Of a stretch of 38,070 nucleotides of DNA, positions 1 to 7,910 are shown one piece after another. Under the pieces are notes generated by a model that searched no databases, was not told the DNA's origin, and was given only the letters and a program-made list of their open reading frames with translations. The translations under genes and the position numbers were made by a program. Position 1 is the stretch's first letter; each line of letters begins with the position of its first letter. The stretch is from CAYSEW01 sp964430245 (GTDB taxonomy: Bacteria > Bacteroidota > Bacteroidia > Flavobacteriales_D > Parvicellaceae): contig CAYSEW010000026.1 of NCBI GenBank assembly GCA_964430245.1, positions 1 through 38,070 on the forward strand, read 5' to 3'.

Positions 1-1226
1 GTATTGGTCAGATCTATGCTTTTAGTGTATTTAATGAACCCCTTAAAAATGAAGGATGGAAACTTACAGAATTAGGTTGGATTTTTACCTTAGCCCTTTT
101 TTTTCTGGGTGCATCTGCAGCAGTTTTTGGCAAATGGGTTGAGAGAGCAGGCCCTAGAAAAACCATGCTGGTTGCTGCTATTTGTTTTAGTAGTGGATTT
201 ATGATCTCTGCGTTTGGCATCCATATTCACAATATTTGGTTTTTATACATAGGATCTGGATTAATTGGAGGAATAGGATTAGGACTAGGTTATATTTCTC
301 CTGTAAGTACGCTTATTAAGTGGTTTCCTGATAGACCTGGAATGGCAACGGGAATGGCCATCATGGGGTTTGGAGGTGGAGCAATGATTGCATCCCCTTT
401 AAGCGTTTGGTTAATGGAACGATATTCAAGTGCTTCTTCTACCAATGGTCTTATGGAAAGTTTTTTGACCTTGGGATGTATTTATCTAGTATTAATGATT
501 TTCGGATCAATTATTGTAAAAATCCCAGATCAAGAATGGAAACCTAAAGGTTTTGTGTTATCTGAAGATGCATCAAACAAAATGATAACTACTGCTAATG
601 TTCTAGCAGACACTGCCATTAAAACACCTCAATTCAGGCTGCTTTTTTTAGTATTAATGCTAAATGTAACTGCAGGCATTGGGGTGCTAAGTCAGGCTGA
701 TGTAATGGTAAAGGAAATATTTGAGATTAATAAAATAGAAGCTGCATCATTTGTCGCATTATTAAGCTTATTTAATATGATCGGAAGATTTATTTGGTCA
801 TCTCTTAGTGATTATATAGGAAGAAAAAATACTTATTCTATCTTTTTTGTTTTAGGAATGCTATTGTATATAATGGTGCCTTTTACCGGGAGTATGCTTT
901 TATTCTCTATTGCTTTTTCAATCATATTAAGTATGTATGGTGGTGGTTTTGCTACGATTCCTGCTTATTTAAAGGATATGTTTGGAAACAAACAAGTAGG
1001 TGCAATTCATGGTCGTTTATTGTTAGCCTGGAGCTTTGCAGCCATATTGGGTCCTGTAACCATCAATTATTTAAGAGAATATCAATTGGAAGTATTAAAT
1101 ATGCCAAAAGCTGAAGTATATAATATTACCATGTATTTAATGGCTGGTTTATTATTAATTGGATTGATCTGTAATTTAATGGTTAAACCTGTTGATCCAA
1201 AATATTATTTTCAAATTAAGGATTGA
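1..1226 (+). CDS. MFS transporter, oxalate/formate antiporter (OFA)-like, 5'-truncated
   Basis: The reading frame is open from base 3 to the stop at 1226, so the gene enters from outside the window and the ATG at 165 is internal. The first visible residues, IGQIYAFSVFNEPL and GWIFTLALFFLGASA, resemble the early helices of OFA-family major facilitator proteins, followed by the typical cytoplasmic loop GKWVERAGPRK. About ten hydrophobic helices remain, including a second-half loop SDYIGRKNTYS that matches the repeated MFS loop motif. Family members exchange small carboxylates such as oxalate and formate across the inner membrane; the substrate here cannot be read from sequence. It is convergent with the small mutase-operon gene and overlaps its 3' end by 11 bases. 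MFS membership is secure; the OFA assignment is from memory of the family pattern. Confidence 0.85.
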   Translation, partial: IGQIYAFSVFNEPLKNEGWKLTELGWIFTLALFFLGASAAVFGKWVERAGPRKTMLVAAICFSSGFMISAFGIHIHNIWFLYIGSGLIGGIGLGLGYISPVSTLIKWFPDRPGMATGMAIMGFGGGAMIASPLSVWLMERYSSASSTNGLMESFLTLGCIYLVLMIFGSIIVKIPDQEWKPKGFVLSEDASNKMITTANVLADTAIKTPQFRLLFLVLMLNVTAGIGVLSQADVMVKEIFEINKIEAASFVALLSLFNMIGRFIWSSLSDYIGRKNTYSIFFVLGMLLYIMVPFTGSMLLFSIAFSIILSMYGGGFATIPAYLKDMFGNKQVGAIHGRLLLAWSFAAILGPVTINYLREYQLEVLNMPKAEVYNITMYLMAGLLLIGLICNLMVKPVDPKYYFQIKD

Positions 1227-1650
1227 TCTTGTGTGGATCATTGTTTTTATCATCAATTCGATCTTTTACAATTTCCATTTGTAATGATATGGCTGCATAT
1301 AGCTTATCTTTTTTCAATAACCAGTTCATAGATTCCTCATAACTATCAGCTGCTTTTGCCATATGATATAATATGACAAAATCACCTTTAAGAAGCCATT
1401 GTAATGCTAGCTCATCACCTTCAGATCCATTAATTAAAGCAAGTAGATGGGCATATCCATTTTCAAAAAGCCAGTTTTTAGCTTTTTTATCATTATTTAA
1501 AGCAAAACAAAAAAGACCTAATTCCTGATAACCATTATTTGTAAGCCATTCCCTGATCTTTTTATTTCCACTAATTGCTTCTTTCCAAGCAATTAGGATC
1601 TTGGGTGGATAAGAAATGGGTTGCAAAATGGTATTTAATGGCTTATTCAT
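1216..1650 (-). CDS. Small helical repeat protein of unknown function in the mutase operon
   Basis: I do not recognise this 144-residue protein. It has no signal peptide or membrane helix, so it is probably cytoplasmic. Its core is a regular repeat: WL pairs begin at residues 35, 60, 85 and 110, exactly 25 residues apart. Each is preceded by a helix-like segment, and the first two are followed by NGY and a leucine-rich stretch. This suggests four stacked helical hairpins. The ATG overlaps the 3' end of mutB by 8 bases, so it is probably the last, translationally coupled gene of the mutA-mutB operon. A role in mutase assembly, stability or regulation is inference from position only. No GTPase chaperone (MeaB type) or epimerase gene is visible nearby. 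Confidence 0.75.
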   Translation of the reverse strand: MNKPLNTILQPISYPPKILIAWKEAISGNKKIREWLTNNGYQELGLFCFALNNDKKAKNWLFENGYAHLLALINGSEGDELALQWLLKGDFVILYHMAKAADSYEESMNWLLKKDKLYAAISLQMEIVKDRIDDKNNDPHKINP

Positions 1651-3751
1651 TGTATGTTTTAAGCATTATATTTAAAATTTCTTGAGCAGCTAAACTAATA
1701 TTGGTGCCTGGTCCAAATACTGCAGCAACCCCTTTATCAAATAAAAATTGATAATCCTTTTTAGGAATTACGCCACCAGCAATGATCATGATATCTTCAC
1801 GCCCAGCTTTTGTCAATTCATCAATTACTGAAGGAACTAGTGCTTTATGACCAGCAGCTAATGAGGAAATACCTAATATATGAACATCATTTTCAATGGC
1901 TTGTTGTGCAGCTTCTTCTGGTGTTTGAAACAATGGTCCTATGTCAACATCGAATCCAATATCAGCAAATGAAGTAGCTACAACTTTTGCACCCCTATCA
2001 TGGCCATCCTGTCCCATTTTGGCAATAAGTATTCTTGGTCTTCTACCTTCAATGGACTCAAATTTCTTTGCTAGATCACATGCCTTTATATAATCTTTAT
2101 TTCCCATTAGTTGTGATGAATAAACACCTGATATTGTTCTTGTTTTAGCTTTATATCTACCATATATATTTTCTATTGCAGTAGATATTTCTCCTAAAGT
2201 AGCCCTTTTTTGAGCAGCTTCAATGGCTAACTCAAGAAGATTACCATTTCCTGTTTGAGCAGCATTAGAAATTTTTTCAAGGATTAATTGAACATCTTTA
2301 TCATTACGCTCATTTTTGAGTTTTTCTAATCTTTTGATCTGATTTTCTTTTACTTTTTGATGATCTACTTCAAGTGTTTGAAGCGAATCTTCTATTTGCT
2401 CATCAATAAATGAATTAACACCAATAATCATCTCTTTGCCACTATCAATTTTAGCTTGTCTTTTTGCTGCAGATTCTTCAATTCTCATTTTTGGTAAGCC
2501 AGATTCTATGGCTTTTGCCATTCCACCAAGCTCTTCAATTTCATTAATTAAAGTCCAAGATCTCTCCACAATATCATTGGTTAAATTTTCCAAAAAATAG
2601 GAGCCAGCCCATGGATCTACATAATTGGTATGATCGGTTTCTTCTAATAAAAAAAGTTGTGTATTCCTTGCAATTCGAGCAGAATGTTCAGAAGGCAAGG
2701 CAATGGCTTCATCCAATGAATTAGTATGTAGCGACTGTGTTCCTCCTTGTACAGCAGACATTGCTTCAATACAAGTACGAGCTATATTATTATATGGATC
2801 TTGTTCTGTTAAGCTCCATCCAGAAGTCTGACAATGAGTCCTTAGAGCCATTGATTTAGGGTTTTTTGGATTGAATTGTTTAATAAGCTTAGCCCACAAA
2901 ATTCTTGCAGCTCTCATTTTAGCAATTTCAGTGTAATGATCCATTCCAATTCCCCAGAAAAAAGATAATCTTGGAGCAAAATCGTCAATATTTAATCCAG
3001 CATTAATTCCTGTTCTTACATATTCCAAACCATCTGCTAATGTATAGGCGAGTTCAATTTCTGCGCTTGCACCTGCTTCATGCATATGATAACCAGATAT
3101 ACTTATAGAATTGAATTTTGGAATATTAGCAGATGTATATTTAAAGATGTCAGCAATAAGCTTCATGCTTTGTTCAGGAGGATAGATATAAGTATTTCTA
3201 ACCATGAATTCTTTTAGTATATCATTTTGAATAGTACCTGATAGCTTTTCAATTTCAACTCCTTGCTCAATAGCTGTTACAATATAAAATGCCATGATAG
3301 GGATTACAGCTCCATTCATAGTCATAGAGACAGACATTTTATCCAAAGGAATATCTTTGAATAGTATTTTCATGTCTTCTATACTATCTATAGCTACACC
3401 TGCTTTACCGACATCTCCCATTACTCTTGGGTGATCAGAATCATAGCCTCTATGAGTAGCAAGATCAAAAGCAACTGATAATCCTTTTTGACCTGCTGCC
3501 AAATTTTTCTTATAAAATTCATTTGATTCTTCAGCTGTACTAAATCCTGCATATTGGCGGATAGTCCAGGGTCTTGACAGATACATGGTAGAGTAGGGAC
3601 CTCTTAAAAATGGAGGAATACCAGCTACAAAATCTAAATGTGCTATATCTTTAATATCTGATTCAAAAAATTCCTTTACAGAAGAATCCTTAGCATTATT
3701 TTCATGTAAATTATTGACCAAAGTCGCTTTTTCGAAATTTAATCTACTCAT
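1643..3751 (-). CDS. mutB: Methylmalonyl-CoA mutase large subunit
   Basis: This 702-residue protein is the catalytic subunit of the adenosylcobalamin-dependent enzyme that interconverts succinyl-CoA and (R)-methylmalonyl-CoA in the cytoplasm. The N-terminal TIM barrel carries TIRQYAGFSTAEE with the active-site tyrosine region, FDLATHRGYDSDHPRV, RNTYIYPPEQ and ISGYHMHEAGA with the catalytic histidine region. The C-terminal B12-binding domain has DGHDRGAKVVA; the cobalt-ligand histidine is residue 584, in the D-x-H-x-x-G motif. SLAAGHKALVP and AGGVIPKKD complete the base-off/His-on fold. Length and domain order are normal for large subunits. Its start codon shares an ATGA overlap with the mutA stop, and its 3' end overlaps the WL-repeat gene. 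No frameshift or missing catalytic motif was seen. Confidence 0.97.
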   Translation of the reverse strand: MSRLNFEKATLVNNLHENNAKDSSVKEFFESDIKDIAHLDFVAGIPPFLRGPYSTMYLSRPWTIRQYAGFSTAEESNEFYKKNLAAGQKGLSVAFDLATHRGYDSDHPRVMGDVGKAGVAIDSIEDMKILFKDIPLDKMSVSMTMNGAVIPIMAFYIVTAIEQGVEIEKLSGTIQNDILKEFMVRNTYIYPPEQSMKLIADIFKYTSANIPKFNSISISGYHMHEAGASAEIELAYTLADGLEYVRTGINAGLNIDDFAPRLSFFWGIGMDHYTEIAKMRAARILWAKLIKQFNPKNPKSMALRTHCQTSGWSLTEQDPYNNIARTCIEAMSAVQGGTQSLHTNSLDEAIALPSEHSARIARNTQLFLLEETDHTNYVDPWAGSYFLENLTNDIVERSWTLINEIEELGGMAKAIESGLPKMRIEESAAKRQAKIDSGKEMIIGVNSFIDEQIEDSLQTLEVDHQKVKENQIKRLEKLKNERNDKDVQLILEKISNAAQTGNGNLLELAIEAAQKRATLGEISTAIENIYGRYKAKTRTISGVYSSQLMGNKDYIKACDLAKKFESIEGRRPRILIAKMGQDGHDRGAKVVATSFADIGFDVDIGPLFQTPEEAAQQAIENDVHILGISSLAAGHKALVPSVIDELTKAGREDIMIIAGGVIPKKDYQFLFDKGVAAVFGPGTNISLAAQEILNIMLKTYNE

Positions 3752-5031
3752 ATCAGTTTTGTAATATTTAATTCAATAAAAGCACCATTATTAGTTAGGT
3801 CAATTTTGTTTGAAATATTGATATTTTCATCTGATGAAAGTCTATATTTATTAAAACCAATAACCGCATGTTCTCCATTTTTAATTTGACTTGTTTTTTT
3901 TAATATGTTTTCTTTATTGAGTTTTAGTATATTTTCTGAGCTTAGATAAGATAACCATCCTCCTTTATCTTCTATACTTTTAAATAATTTCCAGCTTTCT
4001 TTTTTAAATTGATCAGTCATTTCTTCTATAACATGGGACCCTTTAAGCGGATCAGAAATATTATGAACTTTTGATTCTTCTTTAATAATATGTGAAATGT
4101 TAATGGATAACCGTTTTGCATTTTTGTTTTTCTGATCAGATAAACAATCATAGGAAACATTAGATATGATATCTGAACCACCAATAAATGAAGCCATAGC
4201 CGAAGCGGTTATTCTTATTAGGTTAGTATCAATATCAATTGGAGATAATACAGATCTAGAAGTGACAGATTCAATCAATAGGTCTATGTTTATTTTTCGA
4301 TGATTTGCAATTGAAGAAATAACATTTCTCAATGCCCTAAGTTTTGCTATTTCCGAAAAATAATTGACTCCAACTGCATTTCTGATTATTACTTTAATTT
4401 TCTGATTGGGAGATAAATTAATTAACTCAAAATATTCATTTAAATGAGCAGAAATATATGCGATTTGAGAGCTTGATTTAAATGCACTATTCCCATAAAT
4501 AGATCCATCAACATAGATAGCTTGAAAATTCAAATCATTACATTCATTGTAAAATTGTTGCCAGTTATTTAAGTCACCTTCTTTTGTGGCTACCCACTTA
4601 CCACTTTTATGAAAATCAGCTATTGGGTCGAAACGAAAGGAACCAGAAATACCTGGATTACTTTTAATCCAATTTAACCAGCCATCTTTTAATTTTAAAA
4701 TATTCTCTGAAGAGAAAACCACATGAGTATCAATAATCTCATGCATTATATTTTCTAGGTCTTTTTCATTGAAATTACTGTTATTAAGTGTTATAGAATT
4801 GATTCCGTACCCTAGTGATTCTAAAAGATTTTCATTTGATGAACTCTGCATGTCAAAATCACCATTTAAATAAATTTTTCTAGGAAATTTAGAATGAGTG
4901 AAATGAGTAGTTTTAAATATAAAAGGATTACAATCAGAATTAAGATCTAAATTCTTTCCTTTTAGATCTTTTACTATTTTAGAATCCCATTCTTTCTGAG
5001 ATGATGAATTAAATTCAGACCAAAAACTCAT
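3748..5031 (-). CDS. mutA: Methylmalonyl-CoA mutase small subunit
   Basis: This 427-residue protein is related to the barrel domain of MutB but has no cobalamin-binding domain, as expected for the non-catalytic small subunit of the heterodimer. Recognisable parts are the N-terminal region around WDSKIVKDLKGKNLD, the barrel segment FRFDPIADFHKSGKW and the late segment ISDPLKGSHVIEEMTDQ, which parallels the D-P-x-x-G-S-x-x-x-E motif of the large subunit. It is shorter than many small subunits and more diverged than MutB, as usual for this partner. It is the first gene of the operon, with a -7-like TAAATTTG element 14 bases upstream of the ATG and a four-base ATGA overlap into mutB that implies coupled translation and matched stoichiometry. 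Confidence 0.93.
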   Translation of the reverse strand: MSFWSEFNSSSQKEWDSKIVKDLKGKNLDLNSDCNPFIFKTTHFTHSKFPRKIYLNGDFDMQSSSNENLLESLGYGINSITLNNSNFNEKDLENIMHEIIDTHVVFSSENILKLKDGWLNWIKSNPGISGSFRFDPIADFHKSGKWVATKEGDLNNWQQFYNECNDLNFQAIYVDGSIYGNSAFKSSSQIAYISAHLNEYFELINLSPNQKIKVIIRNAVGVNYFSEIAKLRALRNVISSIANHRKINIDLLIESVTSRSVLSPIDIDTNLIRITASAMASFIGGSDIISNVSYDCLSDQKNKNAKRLSINISHIIKEESKVHNISDPLKGSHVIEEMTDQFKKESWKLFKSIEDKGGWLSYLSSENILKLNKENILKKTSQIKNGEHAVIGFNKYRLSSDENINISNKIDLTNNGAFIELNITKLI

Positions 5032-5045
5032 AGTTGATTTTTATG

Positions 5046-5053
5046 CAAATTTA
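5046..5053 (-). promoter_or_regulatory. Putative -7 promoter element for mutA-mutB
   Basis: On the minus strand the sequence reads TAAATTTG, an exact match to the Bacteroidota -7 consensus TAnnTTTG, ending 14 bases before the mutA ATG. No clear -33 TTTG is seen at the expected distance. Confidence 0.5.
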
Positions 5054-5182
5054 GTAGTTTTCTAGCCCTAAGAGGAAAATGTTCTAAATAAACTTTCAAG
5101 AAACTTCTTATTGATTTAGAATTAAGGCAATATAAAACATTAGTGAATTCATTATATTAGAATAATCTTAAATAATATTTAA

Positions 5183-6076
5183 TTGATATATGCAGCGATA
5201 GATATAGGTTCTAATGCAGTAAGGCTTTTGATTCAAGAGTCTAAATATACTGCTGAAAACGAAGTGTACTTTCAAAAGATCTCGTTGACAAGAATACCTT
5301 TAAGACTTGGAAAAGATGTTTTTTCAAAAGGCAAAATAAATGATAGTTCATTTCAAAAATTAATTAAAGTATTTAAAGTATTCAAGCTCATCATGGAAAT
5401 CAACGATGTAGCCTATTTTAGAGCTTGTGCCACTAGTGCAATGAGAGAGGCAAAGAATAATGAAGAAATAAAAGATGCCATTGAAAAAGAGACAGGTATT
5501 CAATTAGAGATTATTGGAGGTGATGAAGAAGCAGAGCTGATCTTTTTAAATTTTCATTTAGCCAAATTAAATAAAAATAAAAACTATATATACATTGATG
5601 TTGGGGGGGGAAGTACAGAAGTCACTTACATAAAAGAAGGTCAAAAAATAGCATCTAGATCATTTAATATTGGATCTGTAAGACATTTAAAGGGGGATAA
5701 GAAGAAGGAAGTAAATAAGGAGGCTGTTAATTGGATTCGGCAACAAGTTGAAAAATACGGATTAGTAGAAGAGGCAATAGGTACTGGAGGTAATATTAAT
5801 AAAATATATAATTACAGTGTACATAAAATGCAAGAACCACTTGCTATTGATCAATTAAGGTCTATAATTTCAATTATCGAAAAATATTCTTATGAAGATA
5901 GGATTCGCATTTTAAAATTAAAGCCCAATAGAGCAGATATTATCATCTATGGTAGTAATATTTACCTTACAATGATGGAAGCCGCAGGTGCTAAAAGGAT
6001 AATTGTTCCTAAAGTAGGCTTAACAGATGGGATGATCTATCAATTGTTTTTAAATCAAGAAGCTGAAAAAAATTAA
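5183..6076 (+). CDS. ppx: Ppx/GppA-family exopolyphosphatase-like phosphatase
   Basis: This 297-residue protein of the ASKHA fold belongs to the Ppx/GppA family, which hydrolyses inorganic polyphosphate and/or pppGpp in the cytoplasm. The N-terminal phosphate-1 motif is AAIDIGSNAVRLL, a central RACATSAMREA segment matches the family, the second phosphate loop is DVGGGSTE at about residues 139-146, and GTGGNINKI follows. At about 300 residues it is the short two-domain form common in Bacteroidota. The start is TTG at 5183, directly after an in-frame TAA and with no usable ATG upstream; it places the usual MIYAAIDIGSN N-terminus correctly. A run of eight G encodes the GGG of the catalytic loop. 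It is convergent with the next gene, sharing TTAA as reciprocal stop codons. Confidence 0.92.
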   Translation: MIYAAIDIGSNAVRLLIQESKYTAENEVYFQKISLTRIPLRLGKDVFSKGKINDSSFQKLIKVFKVFKLIMEINDVAYFRACATSAMREAKNNEEIKDAIEKETGIQLEIIGGDEEAELIFLNFHLAKLNKNKNYIYIDVGGGSTEVTYIKEGQKIASRSFNIGSVRHLKGDKKKEVNKEAVNWIRQQVEKYGLVEEAIGTGGNINKIYNYSVHKMQEPLAIDQLRSIISIIEKYSYEDRIRILKLKPNRADIIIYGSNIYLTMMEAAGAKRIIVPKVGLTDGMIYQLFLNQEAEKN

Positions 6077-6915
6077 TTTTTAGTGAAAACTTGTTGTGAA
6101 AAACTACCATTTATAAATTGAACCTTACATAAATAATTACCTTTATTTAAAGACTTGATATTTATATCTTTAGCTGAAAGGTCATTCATTTCAACCATAA
6201 GCTTTCCGCTCATATCATAGATCCAACAATTTTCAATTTGAATAGCAGTATTAATATTTATGATATTGTGGCAGGGATTCGGATAGAGGTTTAAGGTTAG
6301 CTCATTTTGTTCAATGATATTAATAGGATTATTAACTGCAATATCATCAAGGATGATGAAATTATTATCAGAACAATTATGATGACGGAAAACTAGATGA
6401 ACACCTGAATTACCACAGTGTGAAGAAATATCATAGTTGAATTCATGCATTTCTTGTCCAGACGGCAAAGAATCTGAATGCACAGGGGAACAGCTAGACA
6501 TGTAAGCCATACTGGTGTCATTTACTACATATACAGAGATCCATTCTCCATACCAACTAGAAGAACTGGGCTCAATAGATCCAACTTTAAAACTTAAGTA
6601 AACAGGACCAGAGTTTCCACTTAGATCAATAGCAGGAGATATAAAATAGTTATCTGGATATAAAATTCCAGATGAGGCACTCCATGAGCTAGAAATAACA
6701 CAACCTCCTTGGGCATCTAAGGCAGTACCCACACCAGTTAGGTCAATTATATTCCAATTATTATTGTCTCCATCTGCATCAATAGACGTCCAATTAGAAA
6801 AATCAGCAGTATCATTTGCTGTTAATAATTGACCGCTAACAGAATTAAATAGAATCAATAAAATAATTGATAAAGTACTTTTCAATTTGATGATATGAAT
6901 ATTTAAAAAACTCAA
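6073..6915 (-). CDS. Secreted type IX cargo protein with type A sorting domain
   Basis: This 280-residue protein is predicted to cross the inner membrane by Sec and then the outer membrane by the type IX system. It has an N-terminal signal peptide (hydrophobic core LSIILLILFNSVSG), then a jelly-roll-like region with DFSNWTSIDADGDNNNW and FRHHNCSDNNFIILDDIAV, typical of choice-of-anchor J modules. A C-terminal type A sorting domain starts at LNLYPNPCHNIINI and ends SQQVFTKN. No enzyme motif is seen, so it may be an adhesin or surface protein. The start is a TTG; the TTG at 6885 (MKSTLSIILL) gives an equally good or cleaner signal peptide. It lies 12 bases after miaA on the same strand and probably shares its transcript. 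Confidence 0.85.
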   Translation of the reverse strand: MSFLNIHIIKLKSTLSIILLILFNSVSGQLLTANDTADFSNWTSIDADGDNNNWNIIDLTGVGTALDAQGGCVISSSWSASSGILYPDNYFISPAIDLSGNSGPVYLSFKVGSIEPSSSSWYGEWISVYVVNDTSMAYMSSCSPVHSDSLPSGQEMHEFNYDISSHCGNSGVHLVFRHHNCSDNNFIILDDIAVNNPINIIEQNELTLNLYPNPCHNIININTAIQIENCWIYDMSGKLMVEMNDLSAKDINIKSLNKGNYLCKVQFINGSFSQQVFTKN

Positions 6916-6927
6916 AATTAATAATTA

Positions 6928-7830
6928 TTAAACTTTTATATGTGATAAAATAGTTGATCTTTCATTATAGTTAAACCAAGTAATCTCCTTGTCTTTGTTA
7001 AACCATGTCAGCTGTCTTTTAGCAAACCTTCTTGTATTTTTCTTAATTTCTTCAATGCAATTCTCTAATTCAATTTCTTTTTTAAAATAGCTAAATAGTT
7101 CTTTGTATCCAACAGTATTTAAAGCATTTAAGTGACGCAAAGGAAATAATTGTTGTGCTTCTTCAATTAAACCTTCTCTTAACATTTGGTCAACTCTATT
7201 GTTTATTCTTTCATAAATCATAGATCGGTTTGCATTTAATCCAATCTTAATGATACCAAACTCTCTATGTTTCTTAGGGTTGCTTCTAAAAGAAGAATAT
7301 GTTTTACCAGTATATCTAAATACTTCCAATGCCCTTATTAACCTTTGAGGATTTTTTATGTCCATACTTTTATAATGGTCTGGATCTACTTTTAAAAGCT
7401 CTTTTTGAAGAGTTTCTATTCCTTCTGTTTTCAATTCTTTATTTAATTGACTTCTTGTGTTTTTATCTGACGGTATATTGTCTATTCCATTACAAACTGC
7501 ATCAATGTACATTCCTGATCCTCCTACCATGATCACATAATTTGTTTTATGAAATAACTCATTTAATATGGCTAAGGCGTCTGATTCGTATTTCCCTGCA
7601 GAATATTCTTTATGAATATCCATGCAGTCAATTAAATGGTGATTAATATTTTTTTGTTCTTCTTTAGAGGGTTTTGCAGTACCAATAGACATTTGATGAT
7701 AGAACTGTCTACTGTCAGCAGAAATAATATCGCAATTCAATTGCTGAGCTAAATAGATAGATAGATCAGTCTTGCCTATCGCTGTAGGTCCGACTATCAC
7801 AATTAGTTTTTTGTCTTTTACTTTATTCAT
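6928..7830 (-). CDS. miaA: tRNA dimethylallyltransferase
   Basis: MiaA transfers a dimethylallyl group to N6 of A37 in tRNAs that read UNN codons. The product is about 300 residues, standard length. Visible motifs are the P-loop GPTAIGKTDLSI near the N-terminus, SADSRQFYHQMSIGTAKPS with the DSRQ substrate motif, HHLIDCMD, GGSGMYIDAV, NPQRLIRALEV and the tRNA-binding C-terminal part with RFAKRQLTWFNKD. I use the ATG at 7830 (MNKVKDKK) rather than the TTG two codons upstream. It diverges from guaA, and the spacer holds opposing -7 elements. A type IX cargo gene follows closely on the same strand, which looks like incidental co-transcription. Confidence 0.97.
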   Translation of the reverse strand: MNKVKDKKLIVIVGPTAIGKTDLSIYLAQQLNCDIISADSRQFYHQMSIGTAKPSKEEQKNINHHLIDCMDIHKEYSAGKYESDALAILNELFHKTNYVIMVGGSGMYIDAVCNGIDNIPSDKNTRSQLNKELKTEGIETLQKELLKVDPDHYKSMDIKNPQRLIRALEVFRYTGKTYSSFRSNPKKHREFGIIKIGLNANRSMIYERINNRVDQMLREGLIEEAQQLFPLRHLNALNTVGYKELFSYFKKEIELENCIEEIKKNTRRFAKRQLTWFNKDKEITWFNYNERSTILSHIKV

Positions 7831-7845
7831 TAACAATCAATAGCT

Positions 7846-7853
7846 CAAAAATA
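7846..7853 (-). promoter_or_regulatory. Putative -7 promoter element for miaA
   Basis: The minus strand reads TATTTTTG, an exact TAnnTTTG match, 15 bases upstream of the miaA ATG. Confidence 0.45.
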
Positions 7854-7899
7854 AATTGATTTTTTTTAACCTAATAATATTTCTTTTTGTTGTGTTGTT

Positions 7900-7907
7900 T
7901 AGATTTG
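7900..7907 (+). promoter_or_regulatory. Putative -7 promoter element for guaA
   Basis: TAGATTTG matches TAnnTTTG exactly and ends only 3 bases before the chosen guaA ATG at 7911. If functional, transcription would begin at or next to that start codon, giving a leaderless mRNA or forcing use of the second ATG at 7920. Confidence 0.4.
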
Positions 7908-7910
7908 CAT

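Noticed and set aside
165..1226. MFS gene starting at ATG 165
   Set aside because: The frame is open back to the window edge and the upstream residues match the first MFS helices, so ATG 165 is internal.
1216..5031. A complete propionate/methylmalonyl operon
   Set aside because: Only the mutase subunits and one unknown gene are present; no epimerase, carboxylase or MeaB-type GTPase gene is in the window.
7887..7910. Upstream TTG start for guaA
   Set aside because: It adds residues unlike any GuaA N-terminus and lies upstream of the promoter-like element; ATG 7911 gives the family start.
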